Below, piece by piece: positions 55,866 through 64,000 of a stretch of DNA of 64,000 nt. This DNA is from Nocardioides sp. (lineage in GTDB: Bacteria; Actinomycetota; Actinomycetes; Propionibacteriales; Nocardioidaceae), in NCBI GenBank assembly GCA_020636915.1, contig JACJWV010000009.1, positions 124,001 to 188,000 on the forward strand, written 5' to 3'. The notes under the pieces were generated by a model that had not been told where the DNA came from, searched no databases, and saw only the letters and a list, made by a program, of their open reading frames with translations. The stretch's first letter is position 1; each line of letters opens with the position of its first letter. The position numbers were made by a program, and so were the translations under genes.

Positions 55866-56630
55866 TCAGGTCAGCAGGAAGACCGCGAGGGCGACCAGGC
55901 CGACCACGACGATCACGACGCGCAGCACGGCGCCGGGCAGCCGGCGCCCGACCGTCGCGCCGAGCTGGCCACCGATGACGGATCCGATGCCGATGAGCAG
56001 CACGATCCACCAGTCGACGTCCGCCACGAGGGCGAAGACGAGTCCGGCCACCGCGTTGACGATCGCGGCGAGGACGTTCTTGACCGCGTTCAGGCGCTGG
56101 AGCGACTCGTCGATGCCGGTGCCCAGGACCGCCATCAGCAGCACGCCCTGGGCGGCGCCGAAGTAGCCGCCGTACACGCCCGTCACCAGCACGCCGGGCC
56201 ACACCCACCAGGTGCCGTGGTGCGGCATCCCGCCGAGCGCCTCGTGCCGTCTGGCCACCCACGCGGAGATGCGCGGCTGGAGGACGACCAGGACCAGGCC
56301 CAGCAGGATCAGGGCCGGCACGATCGCCTCGAACGCGCCGGGTGGCAGCACGAGCAGGAGCACCGCGCCCGCGATGCCGCCCACGAGCGAGGCCACGCTC
56401 AGCCGCAGCACCCGCGAGCGCTGGCCTGAGAGCTCACGCCGGTAGCCGACGGCACCCGACACCGAGCCGGGCACCAGCCCGATGGTGTTGGAGACGTTGG
56501 CGGTCACCGGCGGGACGCCGAACGCCAGCAGGGTCGGGAACGTGATCAGCGTTCCCGACCCCACCACGGTGTTGATGGCGCCAGCCGCGACCCCGGCCAG
56601 CAGGATCGCGACGACCTCGACGACGCTCAC
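55866..56630 (-). CDS. TSUP family (TauE/SafE-like) membrane permease
   Basis: A 254-residue transporter with about eight helices in two repeats. Signatures: AGAINTVVGSGTLITFPTLLAFGVPPVTANVSN in the first half, GVYGGYFGAAQGVLLMAVLG and NAVKNVLAAIVNAVAGLVF in the second. The family exports sulfite, sulfoacetate or similar anions. GTG start overlapping the SPFH gene by 4 nt. Confidence 0.92.
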   Translation of the reverse strand: MSVVEVVAILLAGVAAGAINTVVGSGTLITFPTLLAFGVPPVTANVSNTIGLVPGSVSGAVGYRRELSGQRSRVLRLSVASLVGGIAGAVLLLVLPPGAFEAIVPALILLGLVLVVLQPRISAWVARRHEALGGMPHHGTWWVWPGVLVTGVYGGYFGAAQGVLLMAVLGTGIDESLQRLNAVKNVLAAIVNAVAGLVFALVADVDWWIVLLIGIGSVIGGQLGATVGRRLPGAVLRVVIVVVGLVALAVFLLT

Positions 56631-57772
56631 TGGGTGGGCGGCACCTCACCCGGGCTCGTCGCCGGGTCGGTGGCCGCCGGCGGCTCGGCGGCACCGCGGG
56701 ACGCGGCCGGGTTCGCCGCGCTCTCGGCCTCCCGGATCGCCGCCTCGACGGCGGCGTTGGTCTCGCTGAGCGCCGCGTCGACCTGCGGTTCGGTGGGCCC
56801 GGCCGGGCCCATCTCGACCCGCTTGAGCGGGCCGTCCACGTGCTGGGGGATGCCGCGCAGGTCGTTCATCGTCGATCCGAGTCCCTCCAGCGCCTTCCCG
56901 ATCTCGCTGGGCACGATCCACACCTTGTTGGCGTCGCCCTCGGCGATCTTCGGCATCATCTGGAGGTACTGGTAGGCCAGCAGCGACTGGTCGGGCTGGC
57001 CGTCGTGGATGGCCTGGAAGACGGTCTGGATCGCCTGTCCCTCACCCTGGGCGCGCAGGATCTGCGACTCGCGCTCGGCCTGGGCGCGCAGGATCTGCGA
57101 CTCGCGGTCACCCTCGGCGTTGAGGATCGCGGACTGCTTGTTGCCCTCCGCGGTGAGGATCGCGGACTGGCGCTGGCCCTCGGCGGTCAGGATCAGGGCG
57201 CGCTTGTCGCGGTCGGCGCGCATCTGCTTCTCCATCGCGTCCTTGATGGACGGCGGCGGGTCGATGCCCTTGATCTCCACCCGGTTGACCCGGATGCCCC
57301 ACTTGCCGGTCGCCTCGTCCAGCACGCCGCGCAGGCCACTGTTGATCTGCTCGCGGCTGGTCAGCGTCTGCTCGAGGTCCATGCCACCGACGATGTTGCG
57401 CAGGGTGGTCATCGTGAGCTGCTCGACCGCCTGGATGTAGTTGGCGATCTCGTAGGTCGCCGCGATCGGGTCGGTGACCTGGAAGTAGATGACGGTGTCG
57501 ATCGAGACCACCAGGTTGTCCTCGGTGATCACCGGCTGCGGCGGGAAGCTGACCACCTGCTCGCGCAGGTCGATGAGGTAGCGCACCCGGTCCACGAACG
57601 GCACGACGATGTTGAGGCCGGCCGGCAGGGTCTTGAGGTACTTGCCGAAGCGCTCGACCACGCCCGCCCGGGCCTGCGGGATGATCCGCACGGTCTTGGC
57701 GAGCAGCACCACGATGAAGATCAGCAGCAGGAGCAGCACGATCAGGATCGCGAGGGGCACAGAACTCTCCAT
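56627..57772 (-). CDS. SPFH/Band 7 (stomatin-like) membrane protein
   Basis: A 381-residue protein: an N-terminal membrane helix (about 6-26), the SPFH domain with VVERFGKYLKTLPAGLNIVVPFVDRV, then a long charged coiled coil made of near-repeats (ILTAEGQRQSA, ILTAEGNKQSA, ILNAEGDRESQ, ILRAQAERESQ) and a Pro/Ala-rich tail. Such proteins build oligomeric membrane scaffolds. The upstream gene encodes an NfeD protein, its usual partner. Confidence 0.93.
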   Translation of the reverse strand: MESSVPLAILIVLLLLLIFIVVLLAKTVRIIPQARAGVVERFGKYLKTLPAGLNIVVPFVDRVRYLIDLREQVVSFPPQPVITEDNLVVSIDTVIYFQVTDPIAATYEIANYIQAVEQLTMTTLRNIVGGMDLEQTLTSREQINSGLRGVLDEATGKWGIRVNRVEIKGIDPPPSIKDAMEKQMRADRDKRALILTAEGQRQSAILTAEGNKQSAILNAEGDRESQILRAQAERESQILRAQGEGQAIQTVFQAIHDGQPDQSLLAYQYLQMMPKIAEGDANKVWIVPSEIGKALEGLGSTMNDLRGIPQHVDGPLKRVEMGPAGPTEPQVDAALSETNAAVEAAIREAESAANPAASRGAAEPPAATDPATSPGEVPPTQ

Positions 57773-57778
57773 TCGTCG

Positions 57779-58243
57779 TCAGTCCCCGCCGAGCTCGGGG
57801 ACCGGATGGACGTACGCCGTGGCGCCGCGGATCTCGAAGACCTCCACGGTCGCCCCGGGCTCGATCGTGACGTGCTCGTCGTACGGCGCCGCGGACCAGG
57901 TCTCCCCGGCGAGCTTGATCTGACCCACCGCGAGGCCGGTGATCCGCTGGGTGACCACCGCGCGCTGCCCGAGGAGCTTGGACGGACCGAGCTTGAGCTC
58001 GGGCCCCTGGTGCAGCTTCGCGACGAGACCGGGACGCACCAGGGCCAGCATCGCGATCGAGGCGATGCCCGCGACCAGGATCTGCGCGACGAAGGCCGCG
58101 CCGATCGCGGCGGTCACCGCACCGGCCAGGGCGCCGATCGCGAGCATGATCAGGACCAGGTCGAGGCTCACCAGCTCGGCGGCGCCGAGCACGGCGGCGA
58201 TCCCGAGCCAGGCGGCCCAGGCGTGCTCGCTCAGCCAGTCCAT
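57779..58243 (-). CDS. NfeD family membrane protein
   Basis: A 154-residue short-form NfeD: two or three N-terminal helices (about 10-75) then an OB-fold domain (GQRAVVTQRITG, EHVTIEPGATVEVFEIRGATAYV). It lacks the ClpP-like protease domain of long NfeD. It precedes its SPFH partner by 6 nt; together they form membrane microdomain assemblies. The ATG follows TAGGGT by 6 nt. Confidence 0.92.
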   Translation of the reverse strand: MDWLSEHAWAAWLGIAAVLGAAELVSLDLVLIMLAIGALAGAVTAAIGAAFVAQILVAGIASIAMLALVRPGLVAKLHQGPELKLGPSKLLGQRAVVTQRITGLAVGQIKLAGETWSAAPYDEHVTIEPGATVEVFEIRGATAYVHPVPELGGD

Positions 58244-58265
58244 GCCCCGACCCTATCCGGAAACC

Positions 58266-59060
58266 TCAACGATGACGGGTCCGCCGCCGCGCGCTCCAGC
58301 GACCGTCCTCGTGGGCCAGCACCAGGGGCATCGCGAACGTCGCCGTCAGGTGCTCCTCGGTGACGACCTCGTCGATAGGGCCGGCCGCGACCACCTGGCC
58401 GCCGCGCAGCAGGAGCGCGTGGGTGAAGCCCGGCGGGATCTCCTCGACGTGGTGCGACACGAGGACGGTCGCCGGGGACGCCGGGTCGGCCGCGAGCACC
58501 GAGAGCGTGGAGACCAGGTCCTCGCGTCCGCCGAGGTCCAGCCCCGCGGCCGGCTCGTCGAGCAGCAGCAGCTCGGGGTCGGCCATCAGCGCGCGAGCGA
58601 TCTGCACCCGCTTGCGCTCGCCCTCGCTCAGCGTCCCGAAGGTGCGGTCGGCCAGGTGCGTGACGCCGACCTCGGTGAGGAGCTGGACGGCTCGCTCGTG
58701 GTCCAGGCCGTCGTACGCCTCGCGCCAGCGGCCGACCACGCCGTAGGACGCCGACACCACCACGTCGTGGACGCGCTCGCTGCGCGGGATCCGCTCCGCC
58801 AAGGCAGCGCTGGTCAGGCCGATCCGCGGACGCAGCTCGAAGACGTCGACGGTGCCGAGGACCTCGTCGAGGATCCCGGCGACGCCGGCAGTGGGGTGGA
58901 TCTGGGCGGCGGCCACCTGCAGGAGGGTGGTCTTGCCGGCCCCGTTCGGGCCGAGGACGACCCACCGGTCCTCCTCCTCGACGCGCCACGAGACGCGGTC
59001 GAGCAGGGTGGCCTCTCCGCGCCGGATGGTCACCTCGGCGAAGTCCAGCACGGCGGTCAT
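58266..59060 (-). CDS. ABC transporter ATP-binding protein without a permease partner
   Basis: A 264-residue ABC ATPase: Walker A GPNGAGKTTLLQ, signature LSEGERKRVQIARAL, Walker B LLLLDEPAAGLDLGG, switch His in VLVSHHVEEIPPG. No membrane partner is adjacent, resembling ModF/YlmA-type single ABC proteins. The ATG at 59060 was chosen over 59066 because TAGGGT lies 7 nt upstream, the leaderless spacing found elsewhere in the window. Confidence 0.92.
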   Translation of the reverse strand: MTAVLDFAEVTIRRGEATLLDRVSWRVEEEDRWVVLGPNGAGKTTLLQVAAAQIHPTAGVAGILDEVLGTVDVFELRPRIGLTSAALAERIPRSERVHDVVVSASYGVVGRWREAYDGLDHERAVQLLTEVGVTHLADRTFGTLSEGERKRVQIARALMADPELLLLDEPAAGLDLGGREDLVSTLSVLAADPASPATVLVSHHVEEIPPGFTHALLLRGGQVVAAGPIDEVVTEEHLTATFAMPLVLAHEDGRWSARRRTRHR

Positions 59061-59125
59061 GGGCATCACCCTAGGCGAGGGCCCGGAGCCCACTTCGGTG
59101 GGTCTCACGCGTATCGTCGGCGGCC

Positions 59126-59857
59126 GTGACGACCCTCCCTCCCGCCGCCCGCCTGGCCTGGTGGGCGACCGCGTGGCTGCAGGGGTACGCCGTCACCGAC
59201 CTCGTCATCGACGCCGTGGTCGACGGCGACGCGACCCACGTGATGGCGCGGTTGCCGGGGATCGAGGGCACCGCGACGCTGGTCGAGGGGCTCGCGCTCC
59301 TGCGCCGGCTCGGGGCGACCGGCCTCGGCGGGGCCTTCCCGGCCGAGGGCGACCCCGTGGGCCTGGGCGGGCCCCGCCCCTTCAACGCCGACGCCCTCGA
59401 GGCGGGCGAGGCGGTCGTCGTCTCCGGCACCGGGCTGGGCCTGGTCCCCCAGCGCACCGGCGCCGCCGTCATCTGGACGGCGCAGCCGGCCGAGCGCCGG
59501 CAGCTGCCCGACGTCGGCGAGGCGGACCGCGCGCTGCGTGCCGCCCTGCTGGCCTCCGCGGACGCCCTCGCCGACCTCGACGTCGCACGGTGGCGCCCGG
59601 AGGTCGCCGACCGGCTGATGGACCTGCGGCACCGCGAGCCCCTCACCGCGCCCGACGGCATCCCCCCGCGGTGCGTCGACCTCGCCTCCCGGGGCCTGCA
59701 GGCTGCGGGCATCGTCGAGCTCGCCCTCGAGGACGACGGCGGCGCGATCTCCGCCACCGAGGTCGAGCGCCGGCGCGCCGCGCTGGTCCCGCTGGACCGG
59801 GCCGGGCGCGCAGCCCTGACCGCCGCCTGCTCGCCCGAGGTGTGGCCGCCGGGCTGA
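59126..59857 (+). CDS. Conserved protein of unknown function
   Basis: A 243-residue Ala/Leu-rich soluble protein, no signal or membrane helix. It starts with an amphipathic segment LPPAARLAWWATAWLQG and has several GLGG turns. Alpha/beta composition is apparent; no catalytic motif recognised. The intact frame, GC-biased third positions and the TATCGT hexamer 8 nt before the GTG support a real gene. Divergent from the ABC ATPase with a 65-nt gap. Confidence 0.75.
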   Translation: MTTLPPAARLAWWATAWLQGYAVTDLVIDAVVDGDATHVMARLPGIEGTATLVEGLALLRRLGATGLGGAFPAEGDPVGLGGPRPFNADALEAGEAVVVSGTGLGLVPQRTGAAVIWTAQPAERRQLPDVGEADRALRAALLASADALADLDVARWRPEVADRLMDLRHREPLTAPDGIPPRCVDLASRGLQAAGIVELALEDDGGAISATEVERRRAALVPLDRAGRAALTAACSPEVWPPG

Positions 59858-60310
59858 GCCTCGGCGGTGTGGCCGGCCCGCGGAGCGGGTCCCGGGCGGT
59901 CCTGAGCGTTCAATTGCGGCCCTTGTGACGCATCCACGGGTAGCTGGTCGGCTGGCCGCGCGGTGGCCGACCGGCTCGAGGGGCGCGGTTCGTCGGCCCG
60001 GGCTCCGCCCCGCGCCACCAGCGTGGGTCCCCGAAGTCTCAGCGGTCACACCAGCCACCCAGGTCGAACCGGTCGGGGCAAACCCGCACGACACGCCGCC
60101 CCGGCCCGGCGTGTCGTGCGGGTCTCCCCGGGCAGGTGCCGACAGCAGGACCACCGATCGACCCTCAGGCCGGGAGACCGCGCCGACACCTGCGGGGCCG
60201 TCCCCGCCTCGTCGGCCCGTCGGTCGCAACCCCGTGGCACCCCCAGCCCACGCGACCGCGAACGGACAGCGGCCGAGCCCGAGCGCCGCTCCCGATAGCC
60301 TCGAGGTGCC
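59858..60310. other. 453-nt region before serB without a supported gene
   Basis: No credible reading frame. It is rich in strong secondary structure: GGTCGGC...GCCGACC around 59946-59973 and the 16-bp perfect hairpin at 60083-60122. I could not fit it to a known riboswitch. A TAGCCT hexamer at 60296-60301, 9 nt before the serB ATG, may be its -10. Confidence 0.55.
60083..60122. terminator. 16-bp perfect hairpin upstream of serB
   Basis: CCCGCACGACACGCCG (60083-60098) pairs perfectly with CGGCGTGTCGTGCGGG (60107-60122) across an 8-nt loop. It would end transcription from the gene at 59126-59857, although it is 225 nt after its stop and lacks a T-run. Confidence 0.6.
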
Positions 60311-61525
60311 ATGACTGCGCCGAAGCCCGAGACCCTGCTCATCACCCTGACCGGCCGGGACCGACCGGGCGTGACCTCGTCGGTGTTCGCAGCCCTCTCC
60401 GGTGCCGGCGTCGAGGTCCTCGACATCGAGCAGATCGTCCTTCGCGGGCGTCTCATCCTCGGCGTCCTGGTGACGGCGCCGCGCAACCTGCGCCGCGTCA
60501 CCGAGGCGGTGCAGGCGACCGGCGCGGAGCTCGGCATGAGCGTCGACCTCGAGACCGGGGCGGGTGACAACAAGGCCCGCGCCTCGGGTCGCTCGCACGT
60601 CACCGTGATCGGCGCGCCGTTGCGGGCGTCCGCGATGGGGGCCGTCGCCGGTCGTATCGCCGACGCCGGGGCCAACATCGACCGGATCGAGCGGATGGCC
60701 CGCTACCCGGTCACGGCGATCGACCTGCACGTCAGCGGGGTCGCGACCGAGGCGCTGCGGACCGTGCTGGCCGCCGAGGCCGCGCGGCAGTCGATCGACA
60801 TCGCCGTCCAGCCGGCCAACCTGCTGCGGCGCGGTACCCGCCTGATCGTGATGGACGTCGACTCGACGCTGATCCAGGGCGAGGTGATCGAGATGCTCGC
60901 CGCCCGCGCCGGGTGCGAGGCCGAGGTCGCCGCCGTCACCGAGTCCGCCATGCGCGGGGAGATGGACTTCGAGGCCTCGCTGCGGGCCCGGGCGGCTCTG
61001 CTCGCGGGCGTGCCGGAGTCGGCCTTCGACGAGGTGTACGACGAGATCGAGCTCGCCCCCGGCGCCCGCACGATGGTGCGGACGCTGCGGCGCCTCGGCT
61101 ACCGGTTCGCGATCGTGTCCGGTGGCTTCACCCGGATCACCGATCGGCTCGCGGAGGACCTCGGCATCCACTTCTCGCGTGCCAACGAGCTCGAGGTGGT
61201 CGACGGGCGGATCACCGGCCGGATCGTCGGGCCGGTGGTCGACCGCGCCGGCAAGGCGGCCGCGCTGCGCGAGTTCGCGGCCGAGATCGGCGTGCCCGAG
61301 CAGGCGGTGATCGCGATCGGCGACGGCGCCAACGACCTCGACATGCTCAACGCGGCCGGACTGGGCATCGCCTACAACGCCAAGCCGGTGCTCCGCGACG
61401 CGGCCGACACGGCCGTCAACGTCCCCTACCTGGACACGATCGTCTACCTGCTGGGCATCTCGCGGGAGGAGATCGAGGCGGCCGACGCCGAGGCCGGCAT
61501 CGTCACCCCCGCTCCGCCGGTCTGA
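60311..61525 (+). CDS. serB: Phosphoserine phosphatase with N-terminal ACT domains
   Basis: A 404-residue enzyme performing the last step of serine synthesis. Two ACT-like regulatory domains occupy residues about 1-175 (LLITLTGRDRPGVTSSVF; HVTVIGAPLRASAMGAVAG). The HAD domain begins MDVDSTLIQGEVIE (nucleophile Asp), with VSGGFTRITDRLAE and GDGANDLDMLNAAGLG as later motifs. The size matches mycobacterial SerB2. The ACT domains imply allosteric control by serine. Confidence 0.96.
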   Translation: MTAPKPETLLITLTGRDRPGVTSSVFAALSGAGVEVLDIEQIVLRGRLILGVLVTAPRNLRRVTEAVQATGAELGMSVDLETGAGDNKARASGRSHVTVIGAPLRASAMGAVAGRIADAGANIDRIERMARYPVTAIDLHVSGVATEALRTVLAAEAARQSIDIAVQPANLLRRGTRLIVMDVDSTLIQGEVIEMLAARAGCEAEVAAVTESAMRGEMDFEASLRARAALLAGVPESAFDEVYDEIELAPGARTMVRTLRRLGYRFAIVSGGFTRITDRLAEDLGIHFSRANELEVVDGRITGRIVGPVVDRAGKAAALREFAAEIGVPEQAVIAIGDGANDLDMLNAAGLGIAYNAKPVLRDAADTAVNVPYLDTIVYLLGISREEIEAADAEAGIVTPAPPV

Positions 61526-61527
61526 CG

Positions 61528-61655
61528 CAGGACGGCCGAGTCGGCGCGTCGTGCCCCCCGAGGACCGCCGAGTCGGCGCGTCTTGCTCCTCGAGGACCGC
61601 CGAGTCGGCGCGTCTTGCCGCTCGAGGACCGCCGAGTCGGCGCGTCGTGCCGCTC
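61528..61655. repeat. Four tandem 32-bp units, each with a GCCGA-G-TCGGC palindrome
   Basis: GCCGAGTCGGCGCGTC begins at 61535, 61567, 61599 and 61631, exactly 32 bp apart, joined by variable GAGGACC / TGCTCCTC segments. It fills the gap between serB and the convergent SixA gene. Each unit can form a small hairpin, so the array may act as a repeated terminator. Confidence 0.85.
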
Positions 61656-62178
61656 AGGCGCGGCCGACGTGGAAGGCGATGAGCCGTGCCGATCCCTCGG
61701 TGAGCTCGGCCCAGGGCTGCTCCTGGGCGAACACGGCCAGCGCGCTCGTCGGGAAGCCCGACATCAGCTCGCGCTCGAGGTCGGCGGCCGCCGTACCGTC
61801 GCCGAGCAGCTGGGCCAGGTAGGCCATCGTCGGGTTGTGGCCGATCAGCACGAGCCGCCGTACCTCGTCGTCAACCTGCTGGACGAGGTCGATCGCCGTG
61901 TCCGGCTCGGCGGAGTAGAGGCCGCGGTCGAGGTCGGCGTCCAGGTCCCACCCGCCGCCGTCGGCCACCGCGGCCCAGGTCTCCCGGGTCCGCAACGCTG
62001 CCGACACCAGGGCGCGGTCGGGCGAGAACCCGTGACCGGACAACCAGGACCCCGCCTCCTGCGCGTCGGCATGACCGCGCGCGGCCAGGGCCCGGTCGAA
62101 GTCGGTCGGGCCCATCTGCTCGGCCTTCGCGTGGCGCATCACCACGAGCAGGCGGCCAGGGTGCTCAGCCAGATCCAC
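61654..62178 (-). CDS. SixA-type histidine phosphatase
   Basis: A 174-residue phosphatase. LLVVMRHAKAEQ holds the RHA catalytic motif, SAALRTRETW the second Arg region and LVLIGHNPTMAYLAQ the second His. Short length is typical of SixA, which dephosphorylates phospho-histidine proteins in enterobacteria; actinobacterial targets are unknown. GTG start, 37 nt after fabI. Confidence 0.9.
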   Translation of the reverse strand: MDLAEHPGRLLVVMRHAKAEQMGPTDFDRALAARGHADAQEAGSWLSGHGFSPDRALVSAALRTRETWAAVADGGGWDLDADLDRGLYSAEPDTAIDLVQQVDDEVRRLVLIGHNPTMAYLAQLLGDGTAAADLERELMSGFPTSALAVFAQEQPWAELTEGSARLIAFHVGRA

Positions 62179-62215
62179 GGATCAACTCTGGCACAGCGAC
62201 GAAGCCGGACCAGGG

Positions 62216-62989
62216 TCAGGCGCCCATGGCGTGGAAGCCGCCGTCCACGTGCACGATCTCGCCGCTCGTCGCCGGGAAGAAGTCGGAGAGCAGGGCGCAC
62301 ACCGCCTTCGCCGTCGGCGCCTGGTCGGTGTTGTCCCAGCCCAGCGGCGCGCGGGTGCTCCACAGCGCCTCGAGGTCCTCGAACCCCGGGATCGCCTTCG
62401 CGGCGAGCGTCTTGAGCGGGCCTGCGGAGACCAGGTTCACGCGGATGCCCTCGGGGCCCAGGTCCCGAGCGAGGTAGCGCGCACACGACTCCAGACCCGC
62501 CTTCGCCACGCCCATCCAGTCGTACGCCGGCCACGCGACCGAGGCGTCGAAGGTCAGCCCGACCACCGAGCCGCCGTCCGCCATCAGCGGCCGGCAGGCC
62601 TGGGTCAGCGACATCAGGGAGTACGCCGACACCTGCACCGCCTGCGCCACGTCCGGCCACGGGCCGGTGAGGAACTTCCCGCCGAGGAGCGTCTCGGGGT
62701 TGCCGAAGGCGATCGAGTGGACGACACCGTCGAGGCCGTCGACGTGCTCGCGGACCGCCGCCTCGAGCCCGGCCAGGTGCGACTCGTCGGTGACGTCGAG
62801 CTCGAGCACCGGCGGCTCGACCGGCAGCCGCTTGGCGATCCGCCGGGTGATGCCCAGGGCGCGCCCGAAGTTCGAGATCAGGACGGTCGCCCCCTGCTCC
62901 TGCGCCACCTTCGCGGTCGCGAAGCCGATGGAGCTGTCCATCGTCACCCCGGCGACCAGGATCCGCTTGCCCTCGAGGATGCCTGCCAT
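62216..62989 (-). CDS. fabI: Enoyl-[acyl-carrier-protein] reductase (FabI/InhA type)
   Basis: A 257-residue NADH-dependent reductase completing each round of type II fatty-acid elongation. AGILEGKRILVAGVTMDSSIGFATAK is the nucleotide-binding start of InhA-like proteins, HSIAFGN lies near 95, and the active-site Tyr-x6-Lys is YDWMGVAK. RVNLVSAGPLKTLAAKAI is the substrate loop. It is 1 nt behind fabG, the same order as mabA-inhA of mycobacteria. The family is the target of isoniazid adducts and triclosan. Confidence 0.95.
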   Translation of the reverse strand: MAGILEGKRILVAGVTMDSSIGFATAKVAQEQGATVLISNFGRALGITRRIAKRLPVEPPVLELDVTDESHLAGLEAAVREHVDGLDGVVHSIAFGNPETLLGGKFLTGPWPDVAQAVQVSAYSLMSLTQACRPLMADGGSVVGLTFDASVAWPAYDWMGVAKAGLESCARYLARDLGPEGIRVNLVSAGPLKTLAAKAIPGFEDLEALWSTRAPLGWDNTDQAPTAKAVCALLSDFFPATSGEIVHVDGGFHAMGA

Positions 62990-62990
62990 G

Positions 62991-63722
62991 TCAGTGCCCC
63001 ATTCCCAGTCCACCGTCGACCGGGATCACGGCCCCGGTGACGTACGCCGCGCCGGGGCCGGTCAGCCACAGCACCGTCTGTGCGATCTCCTCCGGTGAGC
63101 CGTAGCGGCCCAGCGGGACCTGCGCCTTGATCGCGTCCTTCTGCTCGTCGGTGAGCACCGCCGTCATGTCGGTCTCGATGAAGCCCGGCGCAACGACGTT
63201 CGCCGTGATCGAGCGCGAACCGAGCTCGCGGGCGATCGAGCGCGCCATGCCCACCAGCCCCGCCTTGGAGGCGGCGTAGTTCACCTGGCCGGCGGACCCG
63301 AGCAGGCCGACGACCGAGGAGATGAAGACGATCCGGCCCCGCCGCATGCGGAGCATGCCCTTGGAGGCGCGCTTCGCCAGCCGGAACGAGCCGGTCAGGT
63401 TCGTGTCGAGCACCGTCGACCAGTCGTCGTCCGACATCCGCAGCATCAAGGTGTCGGCCGTGACGCCCGCGTTGGCGACGAGGACCTCGACCGGGCCGTG
63501 GGCCTCCTCGATGGTCGCGAACGCGGCCTCGACCTGACCCGGGTCGGTGATGTCGCAGCGCACGTCGAGCGCACCCGTGGGCGCGCCCCCGCTGCGCGTG
63601 GTCACGGCGACCCGGTCGCCGCCCGCCAGGAACGCCTCCGCGATCGCGCGGCCGATCCCGCGGTTGCCGCCGGTCACCAGGACCGACCTGGGCTCCGGAC
63701 TGGGGTTCTGTACGTCGCTCAC
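62991..63722 (-). CDS. fabG: 3-oxoacyl-[acyl-carrier-protein] reductase (FabG/MabA type)
   Basis: A 243-residue SDR. VLVTGGNRGIGRAIAEAF binds NADPH, NAGVTAD near 85, catalytic Ser in ISSVVG and YAASKAG (Tyr-x3-Lys), and PGFIETDMT near 180. It reduces 3-oxoacyl-ACP ahead of the downstream fabI. The GTG start follows TAGCGT (minus strand) by 8 nt. Confidence 0.95.
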   Translation of the reverse strand: MSDVQNPSPEPRSVLVTGGNRGIGRAIAEAFLAGGDRVAVTTRSGGAPTGALDVRCDITDPGQVEAAFATIEEAHGPVEVLVANAGVTADTLMLRMSDDDWSTVLDTNLTGSFRLAKRASKGMLRMRRGRIVFISSVVGLLGSAGQVNYAASKAGLVGMARSIARELGSRSITANVVAPGFIETDMTAVLTDEQKDAIKAQVPLGRYGSPEEIAQTVLWLTGPGAAYVTGAVIPVDGGLGMGH

Positions 63723-63800
63723 GTCACGCGACGCTAGCGACTACCCGCGGGTAGACCGAACGGGCGGACCGTCCGGCCTCGGTACGCCGGTCCGACGCAC

Positions 63801-64000
63801 CTAGTCGTCCTCGAGCCGGAACCCCACCTTCATGCCGACCTGGAAGTGCTCGACGGTCCCGTCCTTGATCTGGCCGCGGACCTGGGTGACCTCGAACCAG
63901 TCGAGGTGGCGCAGGGTGCGGGAGGCCCGCTCGATGCCGTTGCGGACGGCGGCGTCGACCCCCTCGGTCGACGTGCCGACGATCTCGGTGACGCGGTAGG
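63801..64000 (-). CDS. Dodecin (partial, start outside window)
   Basis: The C-terminal 66 residues are visible, beginning YRVTEIVGTSTEGVDAAVRNG and ending FQVGMKVGFRLEDD. The flavin-stacking tryptophan is present in HLDWFEVTQVRG. Dodecins are about 70 residues, so only a few N-terminal residues are missing. The dodecameric shell stores FMN or related flavins. Confidence 0.95.
   Translation of the reverse strand, partial: YRVTEIVGTSTEGVDAAVRNGIERASRTLRHLDWFEVTQVRGQIKDGTVEHFQVGMKVGFRLEDD

Noticed and set aside
59926..60310. Riboswitch (glycine, cobalamin or T-box) upstream of serB
   Set aside because: Stems are present, but I could not place any conserved core sequence of these classes; left as an unassigned structured region.
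61528..61655. CRISPR array suggested by 32-bp periodicity
   Set aside because: The intervening sequences are only slightly different versions of the same unit, not unique spacers, only four units exist, and no cas gene is near.
1..64000. Replication origin, rRNA operon or integrated element with attachment sites
   Set aside because: No DnaA-box cluster, rRNA sequence or integrase was seen; the tRNA-Leu end is not duplicated in the window as far as I could find.

Overview
The window is very GC-rich, densely coded and without pathogenicity or phage features. The gene families (LCP and class F sortase surface proteins, F420/LLM oxidoreductases, a FabG-FabI operon as in mycolata relatives, GuaB1, DUF3090/SCO1664/DUF5703) point to an actinobacterial chromosome. 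My best guess is a Nocardioides or close relative (Nocardioidaceae). The genus is inferred from family content and order, not from a marker gene. About 66 protein genes and one tRNA-Leu can be supported; two genes are cut by the window edges.

Layout. 1-6.6 kb: a housekeeping block typical of Actinobacteria (SCO1664 family, DUF3090, histidine phosphatase, CorA, UppP, aldo/keto reductase, DUF5703, M20 hydrolase), then tRNA-Leu(GAG). 6.8-9.6 kb: a furA-katG oxidative-stress operon behind a perfect 19-bp palindrome. 9.9-17.6 kb: secreted CHAP protein, LCP protein, acyl-CoA synthetase, a molybdopterin oxidoreductase with its flavin reductase, small stress membrane protein, LysR-type effector domain. 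17.7-22 kb: BCCT transporter, guaB1 and galK, the last two divergent with overlapping promoters. 22-32.7 kb: DUF2252, a lysine/alanine-rich histone-tail-like protein, a P-loop kinase/LLM fusion, an acyl-CoA dehydrogenase pair, def, a second corA, rRNA/tRNA methyltransferase, cobA/cysG. 32.7-39.7 kb: PEBP protein, a glutamine-synthetase-like ligase next to an amidohydrolase (a split FluG arrangement), secreted unknowns, a CE1758/CE1759-type LLM and flavin reductase pair. 39.6-42 kb: sortase F and two candidate surface substrates. 42-53.8 kb: a divergent catabolic cluster with permease, choline-kinase-like protein and dimethylglycine/sarcosine-dehydrogenase-like enzyme on one side, and regulator, gamma-glutamyl ligase, aldehyde dehydrogenase, SDR and class-I amidotransferase on the other. 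This fits gamma-glutamylated amine (polyamine or ethanolamine-like) catabolism. 53.8-64 kb: a repeat-rich patch around a small membrane gene, then nitroreductase, TSUP/SPFH/NfeD membrane genes, ABC ATPase, serB, SixA, fabI, fabG and dodecin.

Two signals run across the whole window. First, a 63-bp intergenic element occurs five times intact: two 22-nt arms in inverted orientation, each itself a near-palindrome built on GCGGATTGGTCACCAACCGC, always separated by exactly 19 nt of variable sequence. This is the architecture of a REP doublet (REPIN). Damaged and composite copies cluster at 53.8-54.7 kb, where 22-bp perfect inverted repeats bracket one small gene. Second, at least fourteen genes start directly at a -10-like hexamer (NANNNT, mostly TANNNT) placed 6-8 nt before the ATG or GTG, with no Shine-Dalgarno. 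This indicates widespread leaderless transcripts and decides several start codons.
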